Positions 1 through 12,592 are shown, counted from the stretch's first letter. The stretch: DNA of 64,000 bases from Aurantiochytrium sp. KH105 (GCA_003116975.1 BGKB01000029.1:248001-312000), one strand, 5' to 3'. Notes: generated by a model from the letters alone, not told the origin. Numbers and translations are program-made.

Positions 1-74
1 AAGCAGCCCGCAAGATCAGCGACAGAATGATGGACAAAAATTCGCGGAGGCGTTTCTACGTTACCTTACTGTAA

Positions 75-3000
75 TCAGTCCTCGGCCGTCTCGCGCGCCA
101 AATAAGCAGCAACAGCCGGAGAAAGCGACGGAGCGTCCGGCCGTACTACAGCGCGAAGCGAACGCAAAACGGCGCTCTCCTGGGCACTGACTCTCTCATC
201 CGTAGACCGATTGGTCGAGGGCTTTTCATTTCTCGATTTCGCAGAAGGAGAGGATGCTGGAATGATTGACGATGGTGCTGACGCTGTCGAAGCTGATGGC
301 ATGCGCAGATTGGCTCGGGCCTTGTCAAAATAGGAACGCAGAACAGCGACACGAACTTTACGCATTGAGTTGTTGATACTGTACAGTCGCTTGGATGAAA
401 GGTCATCAAGTCTTACATCCGAACTGACTGCGTCCGGGCTGGCAAACTTAATTCGAGACAGCGAGAGACCCATGGTCCGCTGCGCGCGAGCTTGCATCGC
501 CACCTGATGTACAACGTGGCGAGAATTTCCGTATCGAAGATGGTTCACAGCCAAGGCCAAAATTTCAAAAGGGATCGTGACAAGATTCAGAGGCGGGGGG
601 ACGACAGGGAGGCCAGCGTAGTCGTTGATAAGCTGCATTCGCCCATTCAGGTACACCACATTTGCGGCGTCTTGCGTTTTTTGAAAGGAGAGATTTAGCA
701 TGGCCACAAGCTGCAAGTGAACCAGATTAACAATACGGTCAGTTAGTGTCGTTCTTCGTCGTCATCCAACGTCGCAGGTGCCCTCGCAAGAAGCTGTAAA
801 CGTACCAGATTTTGGCCCACAATAACGACCACAAGTAAATGGAGAACAACGAGCGTGTAGAAGGCCACAGTGTCAACAGTTGTCATCGAGACCACCGAGT
901 CGTCGCCAGGAATCTCCCCCGAAAACAAACTCTCACCGAGAATGATCATGGCACCCTGCAATCCCGTTCGCATCGAGACTGCGCTTTCGCCATCGCCTTC
1001 GGCCGCACCAAGAGAGTCCAAATATACGCCGCCTCCGCCGTCGTAGCGTCGGAGCATAATCACCAGACAAAGAGCATTGCCCAAAAACAAAATTACCAAG
1101 AGAAAGGCGTACGAGGCGAGATCTCCGCCCATCTTGATAATGCTTTCGTAGAGAGGACCGAGACGCTGGTGAAAACTGCTCAAATGCACCAGGCGGTACA
1201 CCGCAAGCAAGGTGCCAACGGCGAGGCTCATTTCCGAAAAACTTACAACCGCAAACGAGTTCCACGTGCCATCTTCCTGGATCCAGCGTGTGGTCTGCGC
1301 ATACTCCTTGTCAAACGGAATGGTGAGAGCCATGGCCCGAAAGCAAAAGGCAACCACGATGCACACCAGGTAGAGACAGTCAATGAGGTTCACCGCGCTC
1401 TTAAAGTACTCACGCGAATTAAAATACATGGCTTGAAGCTCCGAGGCCACAAGACCAAGCGCCCAGGTGTACATGACGCGTTCCACACGAGAAAAAGGAC
1501 GCACTGCGGTTATTTCGACGCTGATCGGACTTGGAGAAAGTGCGTTTGCGCACATGACAGCAACAAAGCCGCAATGTAGCAGGGTAACGCTCAGAAACTT
1601 AAAGTAGGCGGAGTTGATGGCCAATCGGTCACGCCACATAGAAAGCTTGACGGAAAAGGGGGCGAGACACCAAGCAGGCATCATGATGACGAGCTCCATA
1701 AAAATGACAAGCGTGATGACCAAAGTAGCCAGGGACGACGAGGCGTAGCGCTCATAGACTGCAGGAAACCGATCAGGTCGCCACCATTCATAAAACCACA
1801 CCTGATTCTCATTTGTGCCTTGAAACCACTTCGAGGCCACTACACCTTGTATGCGCCGCGAGATGGCCATGTACAGAGCCGAGGTCTCGGCAGGAGGGCG
1901 CATCGTCACAAGAATGTGCTGATACGCTCGCTCAAGAGGATCGATAACTTGGTGCAGAAATTCCGTCGCCACATCTCCGCCCTGCGTTTTGGTTCGAGCG
2001 ATGATGCTTGCAGCCCTATGTGGCGGCAAACTTTGTTCGAAGCAACGTGAGGTCGTCTCTTCCAATTCTACGCGAATTTGCTCGTACAAGACGGCATTCG
2101 ACTCTTCTTGTGAGGTGCACGTATCAAGCATCGCCGTGCACTGCTCGCTGACCCACTTGCAAAGCACGCTAAATTCGGCATTGTAGTACGAGGTACTCGT
2201 GGCAAGCTTGCGCAACTTGTGAGACATTAGCAGAGCTACATGAAAGGGATACCTGCATGACTCGAGAAACTCGACAATGATTCGCTGCGACTCGAGCTCA
2301 TATCCAAAAATGGTTGCGTCATTCCAGCATACGCTGACGATCGACACCAGGTAGACTTCGAGATAGATCCGAAAGAGTGCGTGGTCTGGCGGACAAAAAG
2401 AAAGTACGGTTCCTAGAACCCGGGTCATGGCACTTCCCAAGGGCACGCGTTGGCGTGCTCGCTCCATGGGGCAAATCTCCGCCAGAAGCCGATCCCATCC
2501 GTACGCTTCAAAGTGGCCTCGGCCCTCTTTATCGACCTCGTTCTCTACCCGTTGCATAGGGCTCTGCCCGACCCGAAGACGTCTCTTGCGGTGCCCGCAT
2601 CGCGACATTACACCTCGAAAGAAGGAAATCAGAGACTGGACTAAAATGACACGGCGCTGCGGTACGACAGCCTCGCCAGAGCCTGATTGTTGCCCGAGAC
2701 CGTCAAATCCAGGCACGAAGATGCTAAGGCCGTGGCCGCACTTTGAAAGCAGCGCCTCTGCCTCTGCTGAAATGCCAAATTTTTTAAGCATGCGCTTCCT
2801 GTTTTCCCAAAGAGGACGCAAGGAGGCAGAGCGGGATCCGTGACCCGGGAAAAACGGCCCATTAACAAAGTGTGGTGTCATTTCGAGCAGTGTGCGGAGC
2901 ATCTTGTCGTGCCCAAGTTTGGCGGCGGCCATGACGCAAAGCGGCGCGGCCGAAAGCTTTTCAATATTGTGGGCAACGAGGGACTCCTTCATTTGCTCCA

Positions 3001-5821
3001 CTGTTGGTCTGGCATTGATTAGCGATGCAATGATGAGCACTGTATTGAAGCTTGTTAGGTACGAATCTGTACCGCCACGATGGGATTTATGCTTTTGACT
3101 GTGTACCCCTGAGCTTGCCGGCGTCTTTGAATTGCGCACGCCAGCTTCAGGGCTGCCGATTGCCATGCGCACGTATGCGCCCAATAGCGCGTGGGAAGCT
3201 ACAACTGCGTTACTGTTGAGAGCCACAGCGAGAGCATCAAGAAGAATTTTGGTCCTCCTTGCAAAACTCCATTGGCGACCCGTTCGACTTGCCCACAGCT
3301 GCTGGAGAGCAAAGTCAACGAGATGAGGATCGTTCCACTTGCAGGCTTCTTGCACTTGATTGATGAATAGCTTAACGTACGTCGTCTCGGTAATGTCAGC
3401 CTCGTGCTGCTCGCTCAGCGTGATAGCCCTAGAGGCGTGCATAACTCTACGTAGATTCCCAAGACAGCTCGGATGTTCAGTAAAGTACTTGAGCATTCGC
3501 GTGCGGTCATCAAGCGAATGCTTTTCTACATCGATCCACATCCAGAAGCAATACTGTGCAGCGCCACCAGGTCTCCGCGACGGAAGTAGCGTGTAGAAAT
3601 TACGATCGAGAGGAATACCTTCCAGACGAACCCAAAACTGGTGAATATAGTAAATGGTGGTAAGGCCTGGAAAAGATGGTGAGACGTTGGTTTCGAGCGT
3701 TGGCTCAAGCATATAGACGGAGTGGATTCTAGGTTGACCGGCTTCGCTTGCGCTTGTACCATCCGCGACTATTTCCGAGGCAAAGAATTTGTGCATGACA
3801 TTCTCCACGACGTCAAGCATGTATGCCTGGCCTGGCGCCTTTTGATTGAGGACCATGTGAAAGTCCATGTCCCATGAGACTTGGCCGTTCTGAACGCTTC
3901 GCTCATTTCCAGATGTAGTGCTGATCTCCTGATAGACTAAGCGCCGAGCGACTTGCGGACGCGCAGTGAGCACCCCTCTTTGCATTTTTGAGTGGCCCCG
4001 TGTGTCATCAACAGCAGATCGTGGAAGTTCATCATAAATGAGCACTTTGGCAAGCCGGAGAACGCGCTGCAGCCGTTGCGATTCTGCATGAAAGACAAGG
4101 TCGCAACGCTCCTCGAGCGTTTCTTGCAAAAGTCTGCGCACCATCTCGTCCGTGTAGCTGCTGGTGTCGAGATTGGCGGCGTCAAGCCACATGCGAAAAA
4201 TCTCGGTGGAATTATAGCCAAGCTTGGGATTCAAGCCCGCCTGGCATTGGTCGACCCACCGCTCTTTGATCGTGTTAAACCATTTGCAGTCCGGAAGAGG
4301 AGCGAGGCCACCGAATCGGTTGAAAGAGACCGTGTTGAAAATGGTCTCAAGGTCAATACGCGGCCCTTGCAAACGATACATGAGCCAACGGGCGGTTCCG
4401 CTTGAGGCATGTGCCGTATGCGCCCTTCCGTGCGGCGCAGAGCTCAGAAACGAGCTGGACCTATCGACCCAGCCGTGAGCACTGACATCTTCGGCCCAAC
4501 TAGTCTTTTGCAAGAAGCCCAGAACCCGACGAAGTCGGAGCGCGCTCCAGTATGTTTGCGCTTGAGCCACAAGGTCGACGAGCACGGAGGCCATTTGAGC
4601 ATTCGAGGTCTCAAGCATTGTCGCAGAGGCGGGGCCAAGGAACCGTTTGCTTGGCCCGCCCACGAGCATTGTGGCTTGCGTGGATTCCAAGAGATCCTGA
4701 AGCGACTCGCGCAGACCTTCAGCCTGACCGCCTTCGAGCTCGGCGTCCCCAAGGCCAACGAGAATGTGGTCATTCGAGCTAGCTGTGGCATGATATAGGT
4801 CTCTTGACGACGATGAATTGCTCGAGCCCAGTTTAGCGCGAGTGCGAGACCGTCGACGAGGATACAGATCGAGATGCTCGTAAACCAGACGTGCCTTTTG
4901 CCGCGATATCCACTGTAGCGCCTTTCCGTTTTCTGCAGCTGCGTCCACAAGAAAATGAGAGCTAGCGCCGCGCTCCTCACTTACGCGAAGCGTCAGAACA
5001 TTGACCCGATACATGGTTGAAAGCGTTGGATATGTGGAAGATGAAAGACTTTCGTATTCGAGGGGATTCTCGAACTGAAGTGGCTCATAGATGATCTCAC
5101 GGAGCAAGGATCGTGATAGGGTAGGATCTTTGCCTGTGCTACTGGCATCATCCTCATCATCGTCATCATCATTGGAATCGTCGTCGTCGTCATCGTCCTC
5201 GTTAGTCCTGTCGCCATCCTGATTGGCGGCTGGATTCTCTCCACTTCCGCCATCGCTGTCACTTGCAAAGGAATGCCGAAATAGTCCGCGGCGTGAAACC
5301 CGTCGCACCTTTAATCCTGTGAGTTTGCGAAGCAAATGTTCTGCCGCCTTGAATGGGCTCTCGCCGATTCGCAGCCTTGCGGAAAGCGGCATATGGATTC
5401 TGGCGCCCTGCATATTAACGAGCTCGCGGACAAGGGTTTCGCCTTGATCATTGACGATTCGAACGCGAAGAACTGCGACGCATCGTACGATTTGCGAGGC
5501 GTCGTCTTCTCCGTCGCTGCTCCCGCTTCTCGCCTCGCAAAGACTGCCGCGGGACGACGCGAGTTCGCGAAAAAGGGCCTCCACGCTTTTCGTGCGTTTG
5601 TCAAGGCCCCACGTAGAAAGGTCGCAGCCTTTGGTCTCCAGGAAGGCGGCGAGCTCGCGTGGCGTGGCCCAACGCGAGGCCTCCAGGTATCTGAGCCTCT
5701 TGGCCTTGAGCCAGCTCGTCCACGCGCCGGCCTGCTCTGATTCCTCGCGGTCTCGCCCAATTTCCCCCATGGCGCTAAGCGCTCCCTCAATTCTCTCGCT
5801 CTTGATCTGGTTCTCGATCAA
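75..5821 (-). CDS. TRPM-like cation channel with N-terminal Nudix-like modules (two exons)
   Basis: Exon 1 is 5821-806 and exon 2 is 710-75. The intron 805-711 starts GTACGT and ends TTGCAG on the minus strand, and it joins GQNL to LVAMLNLSF in phase 0, which gives 1883 residues. The join rebuilds the S6/TRP-box region typical of TRPM channels, including NGRMQLINDYAG followed by PVVPPPL. Hydrophobic segments start near residue 1359 (S1), and the pore-region stretch MIILGESLFSGEIP lies before the last helix. Two N-terminal regions (about 105-330 and 700-780) contain the motifs TYPTLSTMYRV and SFPGLTTIYYI; I recall these from Nudix-like regulatory modules of stramenopile proteins. A poly-Asp insert lies in the first. 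Expected role: non-selective or Ca2+-permeable channel in the plasma or an organelle membrane. The channel family is fairly certain; the Nudix-like label is inference. Confidence 0.85.
711..805 (-). other. Intron of the TRPM-like gene
   Basis: The 95-bp intron has donor GTACGT and acceptor TTCACTTGCAG on the minus strand. Reading through it ends in a stop after a non-conserved tail. Splicing instead restores a canonical TRP S6-to-TRP-box sequence, which is why I infer it. Confidence 0.85.
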
Positions 5822-6721
5822 GGTCTACGTGGTGGCCTCAGGGGTAAGGGAGACGCCGTATGAGAGAGCGCGAGCCAGCGGAGCTGTGTCCGCGCCGGCC
5901 TCTTGCCAAGCAAAAGCAACGGTTGATGCGTTGCGCTACTAGTGTAAGCCTAGCAGTAAAGAACAACTGCTACGCCGGCCGACACGCAGAACCCTACAGA
6001 GAGGCTGAACACCCGCAAGCCCACTATGGCCGAGCGTTGCTTTTACGTCGCAATGCAGCAGCAGCAGCAGCAGCAGCAGAGGCTGAGCGGCTAGCCCAGC
6101 TTAGCTCAGCTTAGCTCAGTTGCAATGCAAGAGCTCCATCCTCTCCAGCCTATTCCTTCATTTCCTCAATCGCTCCGCGTCACTGCGAGCCCGCCAGCCC
6201 GGCTCGCTCATTGACTGTGAGTGACTTTGTGAATGCGTCAATGTGTCAGTGGACTCTAACAGTAAGGCCTCGGACTCATCGGAATCGTAACGCCTATAAC
6301 GGACATGTACATACTGTAAAAAGGCCCGACATCGACTGTCTGTGACTGACTGGCTGGGTGGGACAGTTTCTGCGCCTCGATCGGTGGAAAGAATTGAGCC
6401 TCGACAACGGTGGCGAGCCGGGAACTCCATGACGCCAACAGTGGTGGGTTTGGCTTTGGCTGGCTGGCTGCGCGTCTTCAAGCGTCGCAGTCATCAGTGA
6501 TGCGGATTAAAATAAACACTCCCCGGCTTCTTATCTTTTCTGTTCGGCCTACTCGTAGACAGGAGGAAGGAAGAAAGCCACGAAGTGCAGGCTCCACTCT
6601 CGAAGGGCCAGCTGAGCAAGTAATTGAGCACGCTCCTACTTTTCTGATCGACTACAAAAATGTTTTTCCTTTTCTTGGGGGTGGGGGCGCGGGAGAAGAA
6701 TGGACAATGCGCAGGCTGCGG
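5822..6721. other. Intergenic, upstream of the TRPM-like gene, with a CAG microsatellite
   Basis: This 900-bp gap lies between the start of the TRPM-like gene and the 3' end of the glucuronokinase gene; both are on the minus strand. It should hold the TRPM promoter and 5' UTR plus the 3' UTR of the neighbour. A (CAG) run lies at 6055-6079, followed by a short AGCTTAGCTC repeat near 6095-6118. The small ORFs show no recognisable protein. Confidence 0.6.
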
Positions 6722-8839
6722 TCAAGGGGCCAGTTCGAGAACCGTGAAGACGCAGCCGTTATCCTCAAAGTCCTTGCGTAGCGCAGCGAACACATCGCGG
6801 GAGGGGGCGAGACCAAGAATGGCGCCACCACTGCCAGGAAACTTGCATGCGCAGCCGTGACGACGGCCAATCTCGACCATGTCAATGTTTGGTTGACCAA
6901 CGACGGCGTCGGAGTAGAGTGCGCGTCGCAATTCAAAGTTTTGTGTCATGAGGTCACCAAACACATCAAGATCGCCAGAGAGAAGGGCTTCGCGGCCACG
7001 TTCAGCAAAGCTTGCAAACTTGGCCATCGCCTCCATCACTTGCGTGTCACCTTCCAGCCAGCGCTGCTTGACGTTGCTATGTATCTTGCCACTGTCGGAC
7101 GGGTCGGCTCTGTACGCGATGAAAAAGCGATCAGGAATGTAGCTGCGCGGAACGACTTCGTACATGCCATGACCGTCGCGGTCCATGAGATCCTTGCTAA
7201 AGTCCATATAGACAACGCCTTCGTAGCACTGCACAACGCGGTCTTGGAGACCTGCTTGAATACCCATCTCCTCCATTTCTACACTCAGCACAAAGGCAGG
7301 TTGCAGTGGCTTGGGAATATCCGCGTCCGTGAGGCCGTAGAACACCATGAGCGCTCGCAACAGCGCCGTGACGATGGCCGACGACCCACTGAGGCCCACT
7401 TGTCGGGGAATATTGGTGTCATAGGAGACTGTAAAGTTTCGTCGAGGAAGCGCAATGCTATTCTCCATGCAAAGTTGGAAGAAGCGTTTGCAGGTTGCCA
7501 TGAGAAGGCGCAAACCCCCGTGGTAGCCCTCGCGCAAGGCAATGGAGTACAGGTCGTTCATGCTGCCGAACTCGCTTGGGTCAAATAGAGGATGCGGTTT
7601 GATGCACAGCTTTTCTGATTCGACCAGCCAGACTTGGGCGCGGAAATTCTTTATGGTGCAAGCCAACGTCTTTCCGAAAAATCCGTCGGACGGGTTGCCG
7701 AGAAGCCCCGTTCTCGCATATGCCATGCCATAGCTGCGCGCGGGCAGGGACAATGAGCTTGAACCAAGCGCTGACCCGACGCTTGTCGCAGCGTCGGAGA
7801 CATCGTGCGTCGAAGAAGGTGTGGTAGCCTCTGCAGTCTCGTGGGCGTCTCTTTTCTCGTGCGCAGCAGCATCTTGATGGAAAGATGATTCGTTTGGAAT
7901 CCCCGAGCCCCCGAAGCAGCGGTCAAGCTCCCGATACTCGCGGAGACCCGCGCTGACCCCGACTAAACTGAAAGCTCCAGGAAGGCGCAGACCGTAAAAA
8001 TTCGACGAAGAGTGCGCAAACTCGAGAAAGGAGCCGCACGAGTATGAAGGCCGATGTTGCGATTCTGCGCAGAACTCATTGAGCTGCGTCAAGGCATCGC
8101 CCCCAAGAATGTAGAAAAGAGGACACGCATACTGCGCGGCGTCTCTCTGTGTGGCGCTCGACGGTTTTTCAACAAAGTCTGTGACGCGCTTTGAGACGGG
8201 ATCAATGGACACAATACCTCTTTTGGAGGCCTCTTCGCCAGGCGGAAGCTTGTAGTAGAGCACAAGAGACGCACGCGAGGCAAAAAGCTGCGAGCCCCCA
8301 GATGAAGCGCGCGGACGCGGGCTACTTGCTGCGTCGTTGTCAGAACGCTCGTCAGCGGCCCGTTTTTGTTCGGATTCTTCACGTTTTTGCAAGCGACGAT
8401 AACATGCGATGACTTGGGGCAAGTCGAACTCCTTGAAAAAGAGTGAATCGCCCGCAATGACGCAGACCTCCTTGGGCGAAATGCCGTCAGATGTGGCTCT
8501 GCGCAAAGCAAGCTCGAGGTCGCGTGCTGCGCCGAGGGCATTTTCCGCCGAGGTGACACCATTGTTGACAACGTTCGAGGCTGGCAATCCGTTTGCTGTG
8601 GCCCAGCGTTCGAAAGGCTTGTAGTTGCTAGCGTTGCACACGAGGTAAACGGAAACAATCTCTCTCGTGGTCATGATGGAGCTCCACCACCAGCTAAGCA
8701 TCGGCTTGCCGGCCACGGGCAGCAAGGCCCTGGGGATGCCGCGGAGCTTCTCGTCAGACAAGAGTTCCTCCTCGAGGGAGTTTCCTACACCGGCAACTAG
8801 AAGTACGCAAATCATTCTGGCACGTGGAGCGGAGTCCAC
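6722..8839 (-). CDS. Bifunctional nucleotidyltransferase-glucuronokinase
   Basis: The 705-residue single-exon protein has two enzymatic halves. Residues about 8-300 resemble a sugar-1-phosphate nucleotidyltransferase: an N-terminal MICVLLVAGVG strand-loop, then RALLPVAGKPML and a GDSLFF segment. Residues about 365-705 match the GHMP kinase family, with YARTGLLGNPSDGFFGKT near the start, the phosphate-binding motif GLSGSSAIV near 480, and a C-terminal KFPGSGGAILGL motif. The GHMP half most resembles plant glucuronokinase, which makes glucuronate-1-phosphate. The fused transferase could then make UDP-glucuronate, so one polypeptide may cover the salvage route. An acidic/Ser-rich linker (about 300-360) joins the halves. 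Met9 is an alternative start. The upstream gap is shared with the divergent EF-hand gene. Confidence 0.85.
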   Translation of the reverse strand: MDSAPRARMICVLLVAGVGNSLEEELLSDEKLRGIPRALLPVAGKPMLSWWWSSIMTTREIVSVYLVCNASNYKPFERWATANGLPASNVVNNGVTSAENALGAARDLELALRRATSDGISPKEVCVIAGDSLFFKEFDLPQVIACYRRLQKREESEQKRAADERSDNDAASSPRPRASSGGSQLFASRASLVLYYKLPPGEEASKRGIVSIDPVSKRVTDFVEKPSSATQRDAAQYACPLFYILGGDALTQLNEFCAESQHRPSYSCGSFLEFAHSSSNFYGLRLPGAFSLVGVSAGLREYRELDRCFGGSGIPNESSFHQDAAAHEKRDAHETAEATTPSSTHDVSDAATSVGSALGSSSLSLPARSYGMAYARTGLLGNPSDGFFGKTLACTIKNFRAQVWLVESEKLCIKPHPLFDPSEFGSMNDLYSIALREGYHGGLRLLMATCKRFFQLCMENSIALPRRNFTVSYDTNIPRQVGLSGSSAIVTALLRALMVFYGLTDADIPKPLQPAFVLSVEMEEMGIQAGLQDRVVQCYEGVVYMDFSKDLMDRDGHGMYEVVPRSYIPDRFFIAYRADPSDSGKIHSNVKQRWLEGDTQVMEAMAKFASFAERGREALLSGDLDVFGDLMTQNFELRRALYSDAVVGQPNIDMVEIGRRHGCACKFPGSGGAILGLAPSRDVFAALRKDFEDNGCVFTVLELAP

Positions 8840-9149
8840 GCGCGCTCTACTGCCTTCTCTTCTGTGCTTTGCTGTGCTAGGCCTAGCCCCGACAACGAAC
8901 TTGAAGATGGTTGATGGTCGTCATCCTCGTCGATCTTCGTGTGCAAGGGTAACCTAAAATTTGGGTGACTGGCAAAACAGCAATCCAAAAACGAAAATGA
9001 TGATGATGATGATGATGACGATGAAGCGCTGCCGCACAGCACATGTAAGCAGTGCAAGCCATGTCTATGCTTTTCTTGTTTTGCATGGCTCCATAAATTG
9101 CAAATCATAGCCGGGAGCGCCTCACACGTAGCCCAAAACATCAGTCAAA
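8840..9149. promoter_or_regulatory. Shared divergent upstream region with a (GAT)n tract
   Basis: This 310-bp gap lies between two head-to-head genes, so both promoters must sit here. It contains a (ATG/GAT) run at about 8997-9020. I see no clear TATA box. Confidence 0.5.
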
Positions 9150-12100
9150 ATGATCCGTTACCGAGAATTGGGTTGCGCAGGCAGAAAGATGTCAAGCAGA
9201 AAAGACAAGACTCTTGGTTTGGTGAAAACCACAAGATCAGCCTCAAAAACCATGAGCAGCGTAGCCGCTGCGACGAAAAGGCCGAGGCCAAAACGTAGAC
9301 TTCGCGACGCAAAGGATGCGAAGCCATGTACAGCTACCAAGAGCACCGGGGAGCTCTTTGAGGGCGTCTTCTTGCCATTATCCATGGGTGGAAGGCCTCG
9401 CAATCTTGAACGAGTGCAAATGGCAGCACCGCTCAAGATTGTGGACAGCGATCATCCGATCAAGCTCAAATATGAAGGTGCAGCGAGGGAACCTTGGGAT
9501 CGTCTCGACGATACAGACGAATGGAGCATCAAGGCCCAGCTTCTTTTGCGCGAGGATTATCTTGCGCGGCTACGCAAAATGAGTCTCCCACTTGCATCAA
9601 GTCCAAGTCAAGATCAAGACGAAGTTGACGTGAACAATCTGTTGCAGCTTGCTGATTTGCTTCGCAACGTCACAGTGAGTGCGGTGAACAATATCTGTGA
9701 TGCAAATTTAGAAAAAGGTTCAAGGAGCAGCAAATCGCGCCGCGAACCCTTTTTGTGGAATGGACGCAACATCTTGCTGGAATTGCCTTCCGATTTAGAC
9801 TTTGCCGCTCGTCTTCCACGCCTCGCAGAAATACTAGACGTCGATTCACTCCATCGAAATCCCTTCTTGGAGCGAAAAAGTCTGCCGCTTCCGGATACTG
9901 CAGAGGGACGCGCAATCTTACGCCCGCTCCTGGATATGGAGTCAGAAAGCTCTATACAGCGAGCTCGCCGCGCTATTCTTGAAGAGGAGCACCGACATGG
10001 TGTGCGACGCGTGAAAGGCCCTTTTGTCAGATGGAAGGAGCTCGAAGACCTTCGCGAACAAGTCAAGAACAAAGAACAAGAGGACGAGATGCTCTCGCGC
10101 GAAATGATGCCCAAACTTGCCAAGGTGACGGTGTGTCAGCACAATGTGCACTGTTTTCGGCGTCAGGACGCAGACGGCGATGGTCTATTGACGTACAAGG
10201 AGTTCTTGCGGGGTCTCAAACTTCTATTGTTGCCTTTTTCTATTGACTCGCACGAACATGTCAACTGGATTCTTGAGCAAGTCGACCCGCAACGCGCGGG
10301 ATGCGTTTCATACACGGCATTTAACATGCTGTGCGAAAACGCGAAGAAGTGTCACAGCAAGCGACGCACTCGCTGGCGTCGACTGACGAACAACGAGATT
10401 GAACCGCCGCCTGCAACGACAGAAGAACAAAAGGATTGCGCGGAAAAGCTTGTCCTAGAGAAGGCCGAAAGGGACAACGATAAAGAAGTCGTTTTTCAAG
10501 ACGAAATTATGGAAGAAAAGCAAGGCGACGAGCCCGCGTGGCTTGTCGAGTTCAATGGTGTTGCGCGAAAGCTTGGTCGAACGCGAAAGCGAATACAAAC
10601 ACTACTCGATGATCGCCTTAATCTTGAGACTGAGTTCAAGGCGTTTCATGCACAGACGCCAAGCAGTCCTCGCGTGGCCAAGACGGCCCATTTTGAGTAC
10701 ACGGAATCAAATGCAAAGCGCCATGAGGCAATCTTGAAAAGTCTGAAAGACTCCATTCGCGAAGCAGATTCAGCAATTGGGTGTCTCCGAGAGCAGGAGC
10801 TGGCATTAGTCGCGTCGCTGCGCGTCCTCAAGGAGCAGGCCATGCGAAATCGAGAGATTTTGCAAAACCAGCACGAGGAACTCGAAATGGCGCGACAGGA
10901 AACGAGAGAGCGAGATCAGTGCAACAAAGAGGCGAAACGTAAGCGCGCGGAAGAGCGCGCTCGCATCAAGGCCGAAGAAGCCAAGTACAGAACTGAGCAA
11001 CGGGATCTTCGAAGAAAAGCCCTGAAAGAGAAATTGCGTCAAGAGCACAGCGCCGCGACTCTGATTGCGAACTCATTTCGATCGTGGCAGGCCCGCTTAC
11101 GGCTTGCATGGTTTGCAGAGAGCGCAGATGAAGCACTTTGCGATATTCGATCATCTCAGCTATTCGACACGAGGGAAAAAAGACTGCTTGAACGGCCAAC
11201 GCCACTTCTCGTTCTAGGCGTTGGCTCCCGGGGCAAGAGTGTGGAATCATTCTTGCGACGCTCAATGCCTGGAAATTTCTGGGCATTCATTCCTCCTGTG
11301 GACGCCCCAGACGTGGCTAATATTGGTGAAGTCATGCAGTGGTGGCTCGACCGCGCCGCTGCTCTCTATTGGGAACTACCGCACAACCTCACACAGGATA
11401 TAGCCGCTGCTCTGCTCATCACTCTCGAAACAGTACGCCCACGTCCACTCGTGATTTACCTTGGCGATAGTGGGCGGCATGGCGATCCGCACGCGCGCTG
11501 GATCTTTGGCGCACTTCGCCACGCCAATGCCTTGGCGTTGGAATCTTCGGGCGAGCAACTTACGACAGCGTCAATGCAAGCTCTCGTGGATGCCGCTGCG
11601 CAAATCTTGCCTTCTGAAAATTTGCATTCTGCAGATGATTTAGTTCCCACAGAGAAAACGAAGAATGGTCAACAAGCTCCCGTTTGTGCGGAAGTTAGCC
11701 TTTTGGCAGGCGTGGTGCGTGCGTGTAAAAAATCTACGATTTGTCCGCAGCGTATGCAAAGAAATCGTTTCACAGCAGAGTTTGTCAATCAANCACGAGT
11801 TTGTCAATCAAAACGTATCGTGGCCACAAGTGCGATTCATTGACAACACTGCCGCCGCAGCAGTGCGAGCGTTTGTGGAGACGAGCGCAGGAATCAGCAC
11901 ACCAAGTCTCTTGCGAGAATTAATTGACGTCAACCTCTCGGACAAGTCGAATCGGGACTGCGAGGACATGATTATACATTTTGCTTTGCGCGAGTTGCGC
12001 GTCTTTCAAGGTGCCACCGCGATGGGTGATGACATGGGCACCACGCTCTTTCGTTACGGCCCGAGACAAGTTCTTGTTCGCACCGTTCCTCGAGGAGATC

Positions 12101-12561
12101 ATGCCGTGTACCGCATTCTCGATGCACGGGGACTCGCAATCCGGCTCGCGCATTGCTCCGGTACCTTGCGTTCGAGGCTTGAGCGTATGCGAGCAGGTAA
12201 GCGAGAGCGAACGCTTTGCAATATCACTTCGAAGGGGAATGAAAGCAGGGGTTCACGCCCCGTCGACGAAACTGTGGTACGTTTGCACGCAGCATCGCGT
12301 CTGATTGAGAACGTAGATGGATCCCTCGTGCTATACAAAGGGTGTCCTGGGGGCTACGTGTGCTGGCTGCATTGGAGTGAGACGAAGCCCGGTCGGGCGC
12401 AGGTGAAAATGGTGAATTCGACCCCGCCTTTTCAGGAGTTACGGGGAACGATTGCGGTCGACACGGCAAAGTCTGGAGACGAGCTTCGACGATATCTTCT
12501 CCACGCCGTCGGACGGCTGCGTGCCAACCCACTCACAGGACTCGTGAGCTTAGCGCAGTGA
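9150..12561 (+). CDS. EF-hand, coiled-coil and IQ-motif protein (reading frame broken at an N)
   Basis: The start at 9150 (CAAAATG) opens a frame that runs to an ambiguous base at 11793. Downstream the same protein continues in the next frame to 12561. The break coincides with a 15-bp sequence (GAGTTTGTCAATCAA) present at both 11778-11792 and 11797-11811, so an unmerged contig overlap of 19 bp explains it. Removing it would give about 1130 residues. Visible parts: an EF-hand loop DADGDGLLTYKEF near residue 340 with a degenerate partner (DPQRAGCVSYTAF), a charged coiled coil at about 545-635, and an IQ-like AATLIANSFRSWQARLRL near 636. The C-terminal 450 residues are unrecognised. It is probably a Ca2+/calmodulin-linked structural or ciliary-type protein; that role is inference. 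Confidence 0.75.
11778..11811 (+). other. Assembly flaw: N flanked by a duplicated 15-mer
   Basis: The same 15 bases occur on both sides of the N at 11793, offset by 19 bp, which shifts the reading frame by one. This is the pattern expected when two contig ends with an unrecognised overlap are joined by a one-base gap. Confidence 0.85.
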
Positions 12562-12592
12562 ACGGTGTAAATTAACCTTGGAAATTATGATC

